From the NCBI RefSeq assembly GCF_040932005.1, contig NZ_CP162414.1, positions 833,501 to 897,500 of the forward strand: DNA of 64,000 bases, in the 5' to 3' direction. Origin of the DNA: Aestuariibius sp. HNIBRBA575. GTDB lineage: Bacteria; Pseudomonadota; Alphaproteobacteria; Rhodobacterales; Rhodobacteraceae. Position 1 is the stretch's first letter, and each line of letters starts with the position of its first letter. Below, piece by piece: positions 1 to 8,893 of this stretch. A program made the translations under genes and the position numbers. The notes under the pieces are model-generated. The model did not search any database and was not told the DNA's origin. It saw only the letters and a list, made by a program, of their open reading frames with translations.

Positions 1-173
1 TGCGGGATATCGACAAACAACGCCGCCCCGCACGGCTGAATGCGCAACCCATGGCCGATGCTGTGGCCTGGTTAGAAGAGTTTAAATCGTTTTGGACCGA
101 CAGTTTCGATCAACTTGATACATTGCTGGAAACATTAAAGAAAAACCAACCAGAAGGAGGATCGGATGAATGA
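1..173 (+). CDS. ArsR-family transcriptional regulator, C-terminal part
   Basis: The reading frame is open from the window edge to a TGA at 171-173, so only about 56 C-terminal residues are present. They include an AWLEEFKSFW stretch and a helical LDTLLETLKK tail, which resemble the end of ArsR-type winged-helix regulators that pair with SRPBCC proteins. Its last codons overlap the start of the next gene, so the two are translationally coupled. In such pairs the regulator usually represses its own operon. The DNA-binding domain lies outside the window, so the family call rests on the tail and the neighbour. Confidence 0.7.
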   Translation, partial: RDIDKQRRPARLNAQPMADAVAWLEEFKSFWTDSFDQLDTLLETLKKNQPEGGSDE

Positions 174-660
174 TCTGCCGACCTATATTTTAGACCGCGT
201 TTTTGATGCACCCCGCGCATTGGTTTGGCGTACATGGACCGAAGCTGAGTTATTGGGCCAGTGGTATGGACCCGGTGTGGAAACGGTGATCCACGAATTG
301 GACGTGCGCCCCGGCGGGCTTTGGCTCAATGAAATGAAGATGAAACAGGGCTCGGGTTATCAACGGGTTGAATATCTAGAGGTCGAGCCACAAGCCAAGC
401 TGGTTTGGCTTCATGCCAATGCGGATGCAAACTGGAATGTGGCCAGCAATCCGATGATGCCCGATTGGCCGCGGGTGTTGATGACGGTGGTAACGTTTGA
501 GGAAAAGGACGGCCAAACCCATATGCGTCTGACCTGGACCCCGCATGAGGCAAGTGAGGCTGAAATCGCCTGTTTCCGGGGCGCGATGGCCGGGCTGGAT
601 TCTGGTTGGGGTGCGGGCATGGAACTGCTGGCGAATATGTTGGTTGATTTGCAGACTTAA
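166..660 (+). CDS. SRPBCC / AHSA1-like domain protein
   Basis: 164 residues with the layout of the activator-of-Hsp90-ATPase-1-like (START/Bet v1 fold) family. An N-terminal RVFDAPRALVWRTWTEAE strand-helix is followed by the WYGPG turn and a C-terminal GWGAGMELLANML helix. Members are small hydrophobic-ligand-binding proteins of mostly unknown role. The ATG lies inside the end of the ArsR gene, after a GGAGG at 157-161, so the pair forms one transcription unit. No specific ligand can be read from the sequence. Confidence 0.85.
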   Translation: MNDLPTYILDRVFDAPRALVWRTWTEAELLGQWYGPGVETVIHELDVRPGGLWLNEMKMKQGSGYQRVEYLEVEPQAKLVWLHANADANWNVASNPMMPDWPRVLMTVVTFEEKDGQTHMRLTWTPHEASEAEIACFRGAMAGLDSGWGAGMELLANMLVDLQT

Positions 661-706
661 ACCAACCGGATCTGGGCCAAATTAGGGTTTAGACGACAAT
701 TTTTCG

Positions 707-732
707 GGGGGCGTTTGTCAGCGCCCCCTTTT
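707..732 (+). terminator. Rho-independent terminator after the ArsR-SRPBCC operon
   Basis: A 7-bp G/C stem (GGGGGCG at 707-713 with CGCCCCC at 722-728) is followed by TTTT. It sits 47 bases after the SRPBCC stop and just before pxpB, so it separates the two operons. Confidence 0.75.
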
Positions 733-762
733 CCTTGGGGGCAATCCGGTTAGAGTGCCTGA

Positions 763-1515
763 ATGAACTCTGAAAATACCATTCTGTCCCCCCAAATTTT
801 GCCGCATGGCCAAGACGGCATTCTTGTGTGTTTTGATCGCAAGGTGACCCAACAGGCCGGTGCGGCTGCGTTGACATTGCGCCGCGACATCACGCTGGCG
901 GACCTGCCGGGCATATCAGAAGTGTCCGCCTCGCTGACGTCGGTTTTGGTACGGTTCGATCCGGATGCGACGACCCGCGCCGTTTTGTCCAAAACGCTAG
1001 GGACGTTGTTGGCAGCGCGGGATTGGGCGCAGTTTGACACGCCCGCACCAACACGCCGCTGGACGATCCCCGTGACATTTGGGGGCGCAGCCGGCCCTCA
1101 ATTGGCCCAATCGGCTGATCTGGCGGGGCAGAGTGTGGAACAGGCCGTTTCAGAGATTTGCAACACCGAATTGCGTGTGCTGACAATCGGTTACGCACCC
1201 GGCCAGCCCTATCTGGGGATGCTGCCAGACCATTGGGGATTTCCACGACTGCCCGAATTGACCCCAGCCGTGCCAGCAGGGGCATTGGTGGTGGCCGTGC
1301 GTCAATTGGTGATTTTTACCAATGCCAGCGCCACGGGGTGGCGACAAATCGGGCAAACCGCGTTCCGCCCCTTTTTGCAGGACCGCGCAGAACCTTTGTT
1401 GTTTCAACAAGGCGATGCCGTTCAGTTTACAACGATTTCCCATGCCGAATGGCAATCGCTTGAGGCGGACAATGCCGACGGGCTGGGCGGCGCGATCTGC
1501 AAGGTGACGTCATGA
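763..1515 (+). CDS. pxpB: 5-oxoprolinase subunit PxpB (KipI-like)
   Basis: 250 residues of the KipI/carboxyltransferase-subunit-C family, a cyclophilin-like fold. The conserved TIGYAPGQPYLGMLP region is near residues 143-157. With PxpC and PxpA it forms the prokaryotic ATP-dependent 5-oxoprolinase, which opens 5-oxo-L-proline to glutamate. It is the first gene of pxpB-pxpC-pxpA; its TGA overlaps the pxpC start as ATGA. The ATG at 763 gives the family's usual length, although no strong Shine-Dalgarno is visible. In Bacillus the homologues were first described as kinase inhibitors; the complete three-gene set here favours the metabolic role. Confidence 0.9.
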   Translation: MNSENTILSPQILPHGQDGILVCFDRKVTQQAGAAALTLRRDITLADLPGISEVSASLTSVLVRFDPDATTRAVLSKTLGTLLAARDWAQFDTPAPTRRWTIPVTFGGAAGPQLAQSADLAGQSVEQAVSEICNTELRVLTIGYAPGQPYLGMLPDHWGFPRLPELTPAVPAGALVVAVRQLVIFTNASATGWRQIGQTAFRPFLQDRAEPLLFQQGDAVQFTTISHAEWQSLEADNADGLGGAICKVTS

Positions 1516-2528
1516 AACTGCGGATTGACCGGGCGGGTCCATTGATGACGCTGCAGGATTTGGGACGCAACGGATATGTGGGGCAGGGGCTGTCACGGGG
1601 GGGCGCGGCTGATCGGTTGGCCCTGTTCGAAGCGGCAGCGTTGTTGGGGCGAAAAGACGTCACACCCGCCATTGAAATGGCCGGAATGGGCGGCGCATTT
1701 TCGGTTGATCAAGCCGTGCAATTTGCCTTGACGGGTGCGCCGATGGGGGCGACCATTGATGGCGCGCCCGTTGCGTGGAACACATCATATGTGCTGTTGC
1801 CCGGTCAGGTTCTGACGCTGGGCGGGGTGCAAAAAGGCGTCTATGGCTATCTGACATTTGCCCCAGATTTGTTGGACGCCACGTGGCTAGGAAGCGCATC
1901 TGTGCATTTACAGGCCGGGGTCGGTCGGGTCTTGGCTGGCGGGGATGTGCTGACCTTTGCAGATGCTGCTGACCCCGGATCATCCATGACATTGCAGGCG
2001 GATAATCGGTTCCAAGGGGGCAACATCCGGGTCATGCCGGGGCCGCAAACCGACCTGTTTGACGCCGACATGCAGGCCCGATTTGGGGCCACCGACTTTG
2101 TGCGCGGCGCACAGGCCAATCGCCAAGGCGTGCGCATCGAACAAAATGGTGCGCCCTTTGGCACCGCATTGGCTGCGGGGCTGGCATCGGATTTTATTCG
2201 CCCCGGTGACATCCAAATGACCGGTGAGGGCGTGCCTTATGTTTTGCTGGCCGAAAGCCAGACGATGGGTGGATATCCCCGTATCGGTACGGTGATCGCC
2301 GCCGATTTGCCCCGCATTGCACAGGCACCCGTCGGGGCCAAGCTCAGCTTTGACTGGGTAAGTTTGGATCAGGCCGATGCCTTGGCACAAAGCGATGCAA
2401 ATGTGCTGCGCTCTTTGCGATCAAAGGTGCAAACGCTGTTGCGTGATCCGGCCGATATTGCCGATTTGCTAAGCTATCAATTGATTTCCGGAGTGAGTGC
2501 CGGACATGACGAAATGGACTTAACATGA
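1512..2528 (+). CDS. pxpC: 5-oxoprolinase subunit PxpC (KipA-like)
   Basis: 338 residues of the biotin-dependent-carboxyltransferase-like (KipA) family. It opens with LRIDRAGPLMTLQDLGRNG, has the GAPMGATIDG region, and carries the late GGYPRIGTVIAADLPRIAQ motif near residue 250. It partners PxpB in the 5-oxoprolinase complex. It overlaps both neighbours by ATGA, which indicates tight translational coupling. Length and motif order are normal for the family. Confidence 0.9.
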   Translation: MKLRIDRAGPLMTLQDLGRNGYVGQGLSRGGAADRLALFEAAALLGRKDVTPAIEMAGMGGAFSVDQAVQFALTGAPMGATIDGAPVAWNTSYVLLPGQVLTLGGVQKGVYGYLTFAPDLLDATWLGSASVHLQAGVGRVLAGGDVLTFADAADPGSSMTLQADNRFQGGNIRVMPGPQTDLFDADMQARFGATDFVRGAQANRQGVRIEQNGAPFGTALAAGLASDFIRPGDIQMTGEGVPYVLLAESQTMGGYPRIGTVIAADLPRIAQAPVGAKLSFDWVSLDQADALAQSDANVLRSLRSKVQTLLRDPADIADLLSYQLISGVSAGHDEMDLT

Positions 2529-3283
2529 CCCAAACAATCGATTTGAACGCCGATATGGGCGAAAGCTTTGGCCCTTGGAAAATGGGCAGCGACGCCGCCC
2601 TTTTGAACATTATCAGTTCCGCCAATATTGCCTGTGGGTTTCATGCCAGCGATCCGGATAATATGGCCGCCGCCATGACGTTAGCGGTCGAGGCGGGGGT
2701 GGGGATCGGCGCGCATCCCGGTTTTCCTGATTTGCAGGGATTTGGGCGTCGCCGGATGCATCTAAACGCCACCGAATTGGCCAATCTGGTGACCTATCAA
2801 CTGGGCGCAGCCCAAGCGATGGCCAAGGTCGCAGGCGGGCAGGTGCGCCACCTGAAATTGCACGGGGCATTGGCCAATATGTGCGCCGAAAACATCGACA
2901 TGGCCCGCGCCTGTTATCGCGCGGCTCTGGCCGTTCAGCCGGACATCATCATCATGGTTCTGTCCGGCACGGCCCAAGAAAAAGCGGTGCAAGAATTGGG
3001 ATGCGCTTGGGCTGGCGAAATCTTTGCCGATCGGGCCTATAATGACGATGCGACGTTGGTGGATCGCAGCCTGCCGGGCGCAGTGTTGCATGACGCCGAA
3101 ACCGCCGCGCCCCGGATCATTCAGATGTTGCAGGAACAGGCTATTATTTCCGAAAATGGCGTGCGCATTCCCTGCAAGATCGACACGATCTGCCTACATG
3201 GGGATGGGGCCACAGCCGTGCAAATGGCCACCGCTTTGCGGGCAAAACTAGAACAGGCAGGCATTGAAATCGCCCCGTTTTAG
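2525..3283 (+). CDS. pxpA: 5-oxoprolinase subunit PxpA (LamB/YcsF family)
   Basis: 252 residues beginning with the LamB/YcsF signature DLNADMGESFG. ANIACGFHASDP and GAHPGFPDLQGFGRR follow, as expected for this TIM-barrel-like family. It is the third subunit of ATP-dependent 5-oxoprolinase, salvaging 5-oxoproline that forms from glutamine, glutamate or glutathione turnover. It is last in the operon and starts within the pxpC stop (ATGA). No strong terminator is visible downstream. Confidence 0.92.
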   Translation: MTQTIDLNADMGESFGPWKMGSDAALLNIISSANIACGFHASDPDNMAAAMTLAVEAGVGIGAHPGFPDLQGFGRRRMHLNATELANLVTYQLGAAQAMAKVAGGQVRHLKLHGALANMCAENIDMARACYRAALAVQPDIIIMVLSGTAQEKAVQELGCAWAGEIFADRAYNDDATLVDRSLPGAVLHDAETAAPRIIQMLQEQAIISENGVRIPCKIDTICLHGDGATAVQMATALRAKLEQAGIEIAPF

Positions 3284-3412
3284 GGCGGTTCACCCGCGTT
3301 TTGTTGGCCCAAACCCTCAAACGGTAACATCGCGCACAAACCGGTGACCAATCGTGCTTGGACTTCACCGGTCCTTTGGGTCCATGCTGGGCATAACCTG
3401 AAAGGAAATCAT

Positions 3413-3943
3413 ATGCGGTCTGTCCTAACCCTGTGTCTGACATTGGCGTTTACAACGCCGGTTTTTGCCCAGCAGTCAGAGGGGGCAGAGCCACCTATGA
3501 CCTTGAATCGTATGGCGGAAATCCTGACGATTCTGGACCCGGACGTGCAATTTGGCCCCAACCAAGTTGAACTGACCATCGCCGACATTCCCGTGCTGAT
3601 CGTCGTGGATGTGGCGGCGGACCGGATGCGCGCCATGGTCCCGATCCGCAATGCGGAAGGCATGACCGAGGACGAAATCATGCGGGTTTTGCAGGCCAAT
3701 TTCGACACGGCATTGGATGCGCGCTATGCGGTTGCGCATGGTAAACTTTGGGCCACTTACATCCACCCGCTGTCCCCGCTTGAGCGTGAACAGCTGATCT
3801 CGGGGCTGGCTCAGACGGTGAATATCGCCCAGACCTATGGCGGGCTATATTCTGGCGGCGCGGCCCAGTTTGGCAATGGGGACAGCACCGATTTGCAGCG
3901 TCAATTGATCGAAGACTTGCTGAACAAAGGGCAAGAATTGTAG
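3413..3943 (+). CDS. Secreted protein of unknown function
   Basis: The ATG at 3413 gives a clean Sec signal peptide (MRSVLTLCLTLAFTTPVFA, cleaved before QQ) and follows an AAGGAAA ribosome site. An in-frame upstream start at 3344 would bury that signal. The mature part is about 157 residues: a strand-rich section (VQFGPNQVELTIADIPVLIVVD), an acidic helix and a Gly-rich turn (YGGLYSGGAAQFG). The pattern faintly resembles YbjN/type-III-chaperone-like folds, but I do not recognise the family with certainty. It stands alone between pxpA and a convergent acetyltransferase. Confidence 0.6.
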   Translation: MRSVLTLCLTLAFTTPVFAQQSEGAEPPMTLNRMAEILTILDPDVQFGPNQVELTIADIPVLIVVDVAADRMRAMVPIRNAEGMTEDEIMRVLQANFDTALDARYAVAHGKLWATYIHPLSPLEREQLISGLAQTVNIAQTYGGLYSGGAAQFGNGDSTDLQRQLIEDLLNKGQEL

Positions 3944-3968
3944 GGGAAACTGAAACCGAGCAGGCGGA

Positions 3969-4379
3969 TTAGAATCGGATCTCCATTTTCTGGCAGGGGA
4001 CATTTTCGACCAGATAGGGATCGCCATAGGCCGCAAAGCCGAAGGATTTGTAGAAATCCAGCGCGCTGTGGCGGCCGCTTAGGAAAATCCGGTGGGTGCC
4101 GGATATGCGGGCGGTTTGGACCACGTGGGCGACCAGTGCGGACCCGATGCCGCGGCCTTGGAACGCGGGGTCGGTCGCCAGTTTGCGCAATTGCACACCG
4201 TCATCTGTGTCAAACATCGACACGATTCCAATGACTTGACCATTATCCAACACACCGAAATGCAGCGCGGCGTCATCCCCCGGTACAATCACAAAGTCAC
4301 GCGGTTGATCCGGCCACAACACCCGATGACGTAAATCATAGGTTTGGGCGGCGGTGAGGGGCGTAATCGGATGGGGCAT
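3969..4379 (-). CDS. GNAT-family N-acetyltransferase
   Basis: 136 residues from the ATG at 4379, chosen over a longer form that would begin at 4421 and add 14 unconserved residues. It has the GNAT core: VIGIVSMFDTD strands, LATDPAFQGRGIGSALVAHV with the acetyl-CoA-binding Q/RxGxG/A motif, and a C-terminal ALDFYKSFGFAAYGDPYL block. The small size and the last motif resemble the ElaA/YjcF-like group. The substrate cannot be read from the sequence. It is divergent from rpsA and convergent with the secreted protein gene. Confidence 0.88.
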   Translation of the reverse strand: MPHPITPLTAAQTYDLRHRVLWPDQPRDFVIVPGDDAALHFGVLDNGQVIGIVSMFDTDDGVQLRKLATDPAFQGRGIGSALVAHVVQTARISGTHRIFLSGRHSALDFYKSFGFAAYGDPYLVENVPCQKMEIRF

Positions 4380-4459
4380 TTGGGTCTCACAAATTGGGTT
4401 TGCGCTTGCCAATAAGGGCAAAACGCCTTAGACGCGCGGTGTCAATAAGGCGATTAAGC

Positions 4460-4514
4460 CATAAAACAAAAGATCGAGCAGGGTCGGGAGTTATCCGGCC
4501 CTCTTTGTTTTATG
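4460..4514 (+). promoter_or_regulatory. Nested inverted repeats in the rpsA leader
   Basis: An 11-base inverted repeat (CATAAAACAAA at 4460-4470 and TTTGTTTTATG at 4504-4514) encloses a 7-bp G/C hairpin (GGGTCGG at 4481-4487, CCGGCCC at 4495-4501, one G-U). It ends 88 bases before rpsA. As RNA it could be a leader structure for autogenous control by S1, or a terminator, since the inner stem is followed by TCTTTGTTTT. Which one applies depends on the transcription start, which I cannot fix. Confidence 0.5.
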
Positions 4515-4601
4515 TGTCGTCTTGACCAACAAGCTAACCCCAAGACCGGCGGAGACAACCGCGCGGCCAGAAAAAAGAATACGTAAAGGAAACGACGCCA
4601 C

Positions 4602-6284
4602 ATGGCTCAGAACACAAGCATGGAAGAATTCGAAGCCCTTCTGCAAGAAAGCTTCGAAATGGACACACCCAATGAAGGGTCCGTTGTCAAAGGCAAGGTC
4701 ATCTCTATCGAGGCTGGCCAAGCAATCATCGACGTAGGCTACAAAATGGAAGGCCGCGTTGATCTGAAAGAATTCGCAAACCCAGGTGAAGCTCCCGAGA
4801 TTTCGGTTGGCGACGAAGTTGAAGTTTTCCTTCGCGCTGCTGAAAATGCCCGTGGCGAAGCTGTTATTTCTCGTGAAATGGCGCGCCGCGAAGAAGCATG
4901 GGATCGTCTGGAAAAAGCATATGCAGACGAAGAGCGCGTCGAAGGCGCAATCTTTGGTCGCGTCAAAGGCGGCTTTACAGTCGATCTGGGCGGCGCAGTT
5001 GCGTTCCTGCCCGGTTCCCAAGTTGACGTACGCCCTGTGCGTGACGCGGGCCCATTGATGGGTCTGAAACAGCCGTTCCAAATCCTGAAAATGGATCGTC
5101 GTCGTGGGAACATCGTTGTATCGCGTCGTGCGATCCTCGAAGAATCCCGTGCAGAACAGCGCGCAGAAGTCATCGGCAACCTGACCGAAGGCCAAGCGGT
5201 CGAAGGCGTTGTGAAAAACATCACCGAATACGGTGCGTTTGTTGATCTGGGCGGCGTTGACGGCCTGTTGCACGTCACAGACATGGCATGGCGCCGTGTA
5301 AACCACCCATCTGAAATCCTGGCCATTGGCGAAACCGTCAACGTTCAGGTTATCAAGATCAACAAAGAAACCCACCGCATCTCCTTGGGCATGAAACAGC
5401 TGCAAGAAGATCCATGGGATGCAGTTGCTGGCAAATACCCACTTGAATCCGTTCACATGGGCCGCGTCACCAACATCACCGACTACGGTGCATTTGTTGA
5501 GCTGGAAGCCGGCGTTGAAGGTCTGGTGCACGTGTCCGAAATGTCTTGGACCAAGAAAAACGTACACCCCGGCAAAATCGTGTCTACGTCCCAAGAAGTC
5601 GAAGTCATGGTTCTGGAAATCGACGAAAGCAAACGTCGCGTCTCCCTTGGCCTGAAACAGACACAGCGCAACCCATGGGAAGTCTTTGCTGAGACACACC
5701 CAGAAGGCACTGAAGTTGAAGGTGAAGTTAAAAACATCACTGAATTCGGTCTGTTCATCGGTCTGCCCGGCGAAATCGACGGCATGGTTCACCTGTCTGA
5801 CCTGACATGGGAAGGCCGCGGCGAAGACGTGATCGGTGATTACCGCAAAGGGGACGTTGTCAAAGCCAAGGTTGCCGAAGTTGACGTTGAAAAAGAGCGT
5901 ATTTCCCTGTCCATCAAAGCGCTGGACGGCGATCCGTTTGCCGATGCAACCGGTTCTGTTAAGCGCGGTTCGATTGTGACTGTTGAAGTCACCGCAATCG
6001 AAGATGGCGGCGTTGAAGTCGAGTATGAAGGCATGAAATCCTTCATCCGTCGTTCTGACCTTGCCCGTGATCGTGCTGACCAGCGCCCAGAGCGTTTCCA
6101 GGTTGGCGACAAGATCGACGTGCGCGTCACAAACATCGACGCAAAAACACGTCGCTTGGGCCTGTCGGTCAAAGCCCGCGAAATCGCAGAAGAAAAAGAA
6201 GCTGTTGCACAATACGGATCCTCGGATTCCGGTGCATCGCTTGGCGATATCCTCGGCGCCGCTCTGAAAGGCGACGACGAATAA
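4602..6284 (+). CDS. rpsA: 30S ribosomal protein S1
   Basis: 560 residues, normal length for alphaproteobacterial S1, made of six S1 RNA-binding repeats. The later repeats are highly regular, with NITEYGAFVDLGGVDGLLH, NITDYGAFVELEAGVEGLVH and NITEFGLFIGLPGEIDGMVH as their cores. S1 binds mRNA upstream of start codons and helps recruit it to the 30S subunit. The ATG follows AAAGGAAACGACGCC. Codon use is strongly biased (GAA, CTG, CGT), as expected for a highly expressed gene, and this bias creates a long false frame on the other strand. The usual upstream cmk gene is absent and ihfB lies 8.6 kb downstream. Confidence 0.98.
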   Translation: MAQNTSMEEFEALLQESFEMDTPNEGSVVKGKVISIEAGQAIIDVGYKMEGRVDLKEFANPGEAPEISVGDEVEVFLRAAENARGEAVISREMARREEAWDRLEKAYADEERVEGAIFGRVKGGFTVDLGGAVAFLPGSQVDVRPVRDAGPLMGLKQPFQILKMDRRRGNIVVSRRAILEESRAEQRAEVIGNLTEGQAVEGVVKNITEYGAFVDLGGVDGLLHVTDMAWRRVNHPSEILAIGETVNVQVIKINKETHRISLGMKQLQEDPWDAVAGKYPLESVHMGRVTNITDYGAFVELEAGVEGLVHVSEMSWTKKNVHPGKIVSTSQEVEVMVLEIDESKRRVSLGLKQTQRNPWEVFAETHPEGTEVEGEVKNITEFGLFIGLPGEIDGMVHLSDLTWEGRGEDVIGDYRKGDVVKAKVAEVDVEKERISLSIKALDGDPFADATGSVKRGSIVTVEVTAIEDGGVEVEYEGMKSFIRRSDLARDRADQRPERFQVGDKIDVRVTNIDAKTRRLGLSVKAREIAEEKEAVAQYGSSDSGASLGDILGAALKGDDE

Positions 6285-6310
6285 TCGCACCCGCGATCTG
6301 TAACACCAGA

Positions 6311-6338
6311 AAGGCCCCGCAAATTGCGGGGCCTTTTT
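6311..6338 (+). terminator. rpsA terminator
   Basis: The stem GGCCCCGC at 6313-6320 pairs with GCGGGGCC at 6326-6333, followed by TTTTT. It ends the rpsA transcript and marks the junction with the accessory block. Confidence 0.9.
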
Positions 6339-6449
6339 GCGTTTCCGGGTGTGGACTGAGGGCAGGGCATTATTGAACAGCATCCAACACCATCGATGCC
6401 CGCTTTGGGCCCAATTTAACAGATTTCTTCGGGGTGGCGAATGGTCGAT

Positions 6450-7400
6450 TTAGTGGGGCTCTTTGGATAACAATGACGACAAACTGCTTGTTTCTTCGAT
6501 GCGGGCATTGGCGATCTTTCCAAGATAGTGGGCCAAAAGGTCAAATACCGCTCTGATCCGCGGACTTGTTTGAAGTTCTCTGTGCGTGACCAACCAGATC
6601 GGGAACTCCAGAGAGGGCAGGTCCGCGAGTGCTTTTTCGACAGACGTTTCAACGTCTCCTAACACCTCGGGCAGCATAGAAATTCCGTGACCGGACTTCA
6701 CCATTTCCCAAGTGACCAAACTCGAGTAGGGCTGCATCACGAAGTTTGACGGTTGCACCGGGATGCCCATGTTGTTCAACGGCGCAATCAGACGGTCGGG
6801 GTCGGGAATACCCACAAAATCATGGTCGGCCAGATCTTCTTTGGTGCGGGGTTGACCAGCGCGTGTCAGGTAGTCGGTTGATGCGTATAAGTTGCCTCTC
6901 AGGTCTCCGACATGGGTTGATATGAGATCACTTTGATCCGGTCGGGCATGCCGGATAGCAATGTCTGCCTCGCGTAGCTTGAGGTTCTGGATGCCACTGG
7001 ATTCGTTGATGCAGATTGTGATGCCCGGCGCCTGGCTCCGCAGTTTCGACAATATGACAGGTAAGAAAGCCGCTGCCATTAGGTCGGTCGCGGTTAACAC
7101 GACTTCCCCGGTAATGTCTTGCGATTGACGGCTGGCTGCCATCGACAAGAGCGTTGCAGCCTCACCCATAGAGCGTACGTGGGCAAAGAGTTCTTGTCCC
7201 GCTGGGGTCAGCGTTTGCCCCTTAACTGTGCGGTCAACCAAAGTGACACAAAGCGAAGCCTCGAGAGCGGATATCTGTCTGCTGATTGTTGGCTGCGTTG
7301 TATCTAATGCGCGAGCCGCAGCACTGAACGACCCTTCTAGGGCGGTAGCGTGGAACGCCCTCACTTGGTTCCAATCGAATGATACGGCCTGCCAGTTCAT
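6450..7400 (-). CDS. LysR-family transcriptional regulator (first of three)
   Basis: 316 residues. The N-terminal winged helix spans about residues 8-67 (FHATALEGSFSAAARALDT then TQPTISRQISALE), followed by the periplasmic-binding-like effector domain. It is transcribed away from the MFS exporter and methyltransferase, with a 167-base shared control region, so it probably regulates that pair in response to a small molecule. The C-terminal tail after about residue 295 (Ser-rich SSLSSLLS) is an extension of unclear role. Confidence 0.88.
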   Translation of the reverse strand: MNWQAVSFDWNQVRAFHATALEGSFSAAARALDTTQPTISRQISALEASLCVTLVDRTVKGQTLTPAGQELFAHVRSMGEAATLLSMAASRQSQDITGEVVLTATDLMAAAFLPVILSKLRSQAPGITICINESSGIQNLKLREADIAIRHARPDQSDLISTHVGDLRGNLYASTDYLTRAGQPRTKEDLADHDFVGIPDPDRLIAPLNNMGIPVQPSNFVMQPYSSLVTWEMVKSGHGISMLPEVLGDVETSVEKALADLPSLEFPIWLVTHRELQTSPRIRAVFDLLAHYLGKIANARIEETSSLSSLLSKEPH

Positions 7401-7431
7401 CGATCTGCGTATATAGAACCAACGTATTTAG

Positions 7432-7450
7432 TCAATAGAACGACCATTGA
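7432..7450. promoter_or_regulatory. Inverted repeat between LysR 1 and the MFS gene
   Basis: TCAAT-N9-ATTGA lies in the divergent spacer, 32 bases from the LysR start and about 118 from the MFS start. It is a plausible LysR recognition site by position. The arms are only 5 bp, so this is tentative. Confidence 0.3.
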
Positions 7451-7567
7451 TGTATGGATATGATGTTTGAACAAGGGACGAAAAGAAGTCTCCGGCAGCG
7501 TTTTACCTGATGTTGTCACCACCAGAGAACTCACGGGCATGAATTGTTCGAGAGACCGGAGAACAAT

Positions 7568-8893
7568 ATGCCCAAGGGATTTGACCGAGCAACAGCCGTA
7601 ATCTGTACAATAGCTATTCTGAACACGATGGGCCTCGGCCTGATTATGCCTGTCATGCCAGAGCTACTTGCCGGGTTTCAAGGTGGGTCAATTGCCAGAG
7701 CTGCGGCGATTGGCGGATACCTTTCATTGGTTTTTGCGGCGATGCAGTTTGTTTTCAGTCCGATCCTAGGTGCGTTGTCCGACAGATACGGTCGCCGTCC
7801 AATCTTGCTGTGCTCATTAGCACTCGCTTCGGCGGACTATTTAATGATGGCAACGGCACCTTACCTCTGGATGATTTTCGTTGGCCGAACGTTATCCGGT
7901 GCCAGTTCGGCGACGCTATCGGTTGCCATGGCATACCTTGCTGATCGCTCTTCCAAGGAAGACCGCACCAAGTTTTTTGGCTACGTGGGTGCAGCCGCAG
8001 GTATCGGCTTTGTCATGGGGCCATTCATCGGTGGTCTATTAGGCACCTACGGACCCCGCGCGCCCTTTTACGCTGCCTCGGCTTTGTCATTGGTGGCTTT
8101 GGTGGGAACGGTTTTTTTTGTAAAAGAGTCGTTGCCTCAAGAAAACAGACGCCAAATCACCTGGAAGATCATCAATCCGCTTGGTCCCTTGCTATTCCGC
8201 GTGCAAGGGGTGTCTTTGGCATTGTTCGCCGTGTACTTTTTTGATGCATTGGCAGGTTTTGTCTTTCCTGCGGTTTGGGCGTATTTCGGTGCTGCGCGAT
8301 ACGGTTGGGACAGCACCACAATTGGTCTTTCCTTTGGTATCATGGGCATATGCTTTGTGTTGACACAGGCGGCAATTCTGGGCCCGGTTGCCAAGCGAAT
8401 AGGCAACCTGAATGTGGCTGCGTTAGGGCTGTCGCTTGGTTTTGCGGGCTATTTAACACTGGTTTGGCTGCAATCTGGGTTGTTCGCTTTGATCCTTCTG
8501 CCAGCTTTCTCGCTCAGAGCAATTGTTGGCATTGCGATTGTTGGTGAAAGCTCTGCGCAGGTCGATCCTGATCGGCAGGGCGAGCTGCAAGGCACGTTTG
8601 CAAGCCTTGGCGCATTAGCGTCTTTGGTTTCGTTTCCAATGATGACCCAGCTTTTCGCCTCCCAATTGTCAAACGAGGGATCGGCAAACACTTGGCACGC
8701 CGGCGCACCATTCTTGCTTGCTGCTGGTCTAGGGGCATTGGCTTTGTTGCTGTTGATTGTGGCTGTCAAATCGGCCCCGGCAAACAAGCGCGGTCAGGCA
8801 AGTGAAAAGGTGCAGCAGCGCATTGACGAAGTCGTCACGAATACGCGGAAGAGGCCGCAGGATCATGTTGAATTGATGGGAAAGAAAGAATGA
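7568..8893 (+). CDS. MFS transporter, TetA-like drug/H+ antiporter group
   Basis: 441 residues from the ATG at 7568, which follows GGAGAAC; an in-frame start at 7544 lacks a comparable ribosome site. About twelve hydrophobic segments are visible. The MFS motif GALSDRYGRRPILL follows TM2, and a second motif MGPFIGGLLGTYGPRAPF lies near TM5, the pattern of TCR/Tet-type exporters. It overlaps the methyltransferase start by ATGA, so the two proteins are made together. Likely an exporter of a small toxic compound; the substrate is unknown. Confidence 0.88.
   Translation: MPKGFDRATAVICTIAILNTMGLGLIMPVMPELLAGFQGGSIARAAAIGGYLSLVFAAMQFVFSPILGALSDRYGRRPILLCSLALASADYLMMATAPYLWMIFVGRTLSGASSATLSVAMAYLADRSSKEDRTKFFGYVGAAAGIGFVMGPFIGGLLGTYGPRAPFYAASALSLVALVGTVFFVKESLPQENRRQITWKIINPLGPLLFRVQGVSLALFAVYFFDALAGFVFPAVWAYFGAARYGWDSTTIGLSFGIMGICFVLTQAAILGPVAKRIGNLNVAALGLSLGFAGYLTLVWLQSGLFALILLPAFSLRAIVGIAIVGESSAQVDPDRQGELQGTFASLGALASLVSFPMMTQLFASQLSNEGSANTWHAGAPFLLAAGLGALALLLLIVAVKSAPANKRGQASEKVQQRIDEVVTNTRKRPQDHVELMGKKE

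Noticed and set aside
4491..6383. A 630-residue open frame on the minus strand across rpsA
   Set aside because: It is antisense to rpsA, whose strong codon bias avoids codons that would give stops on the other strand. It has no ribosome site, and its Phe/Val/Asp-rich composition mirrors the rpsA codons.
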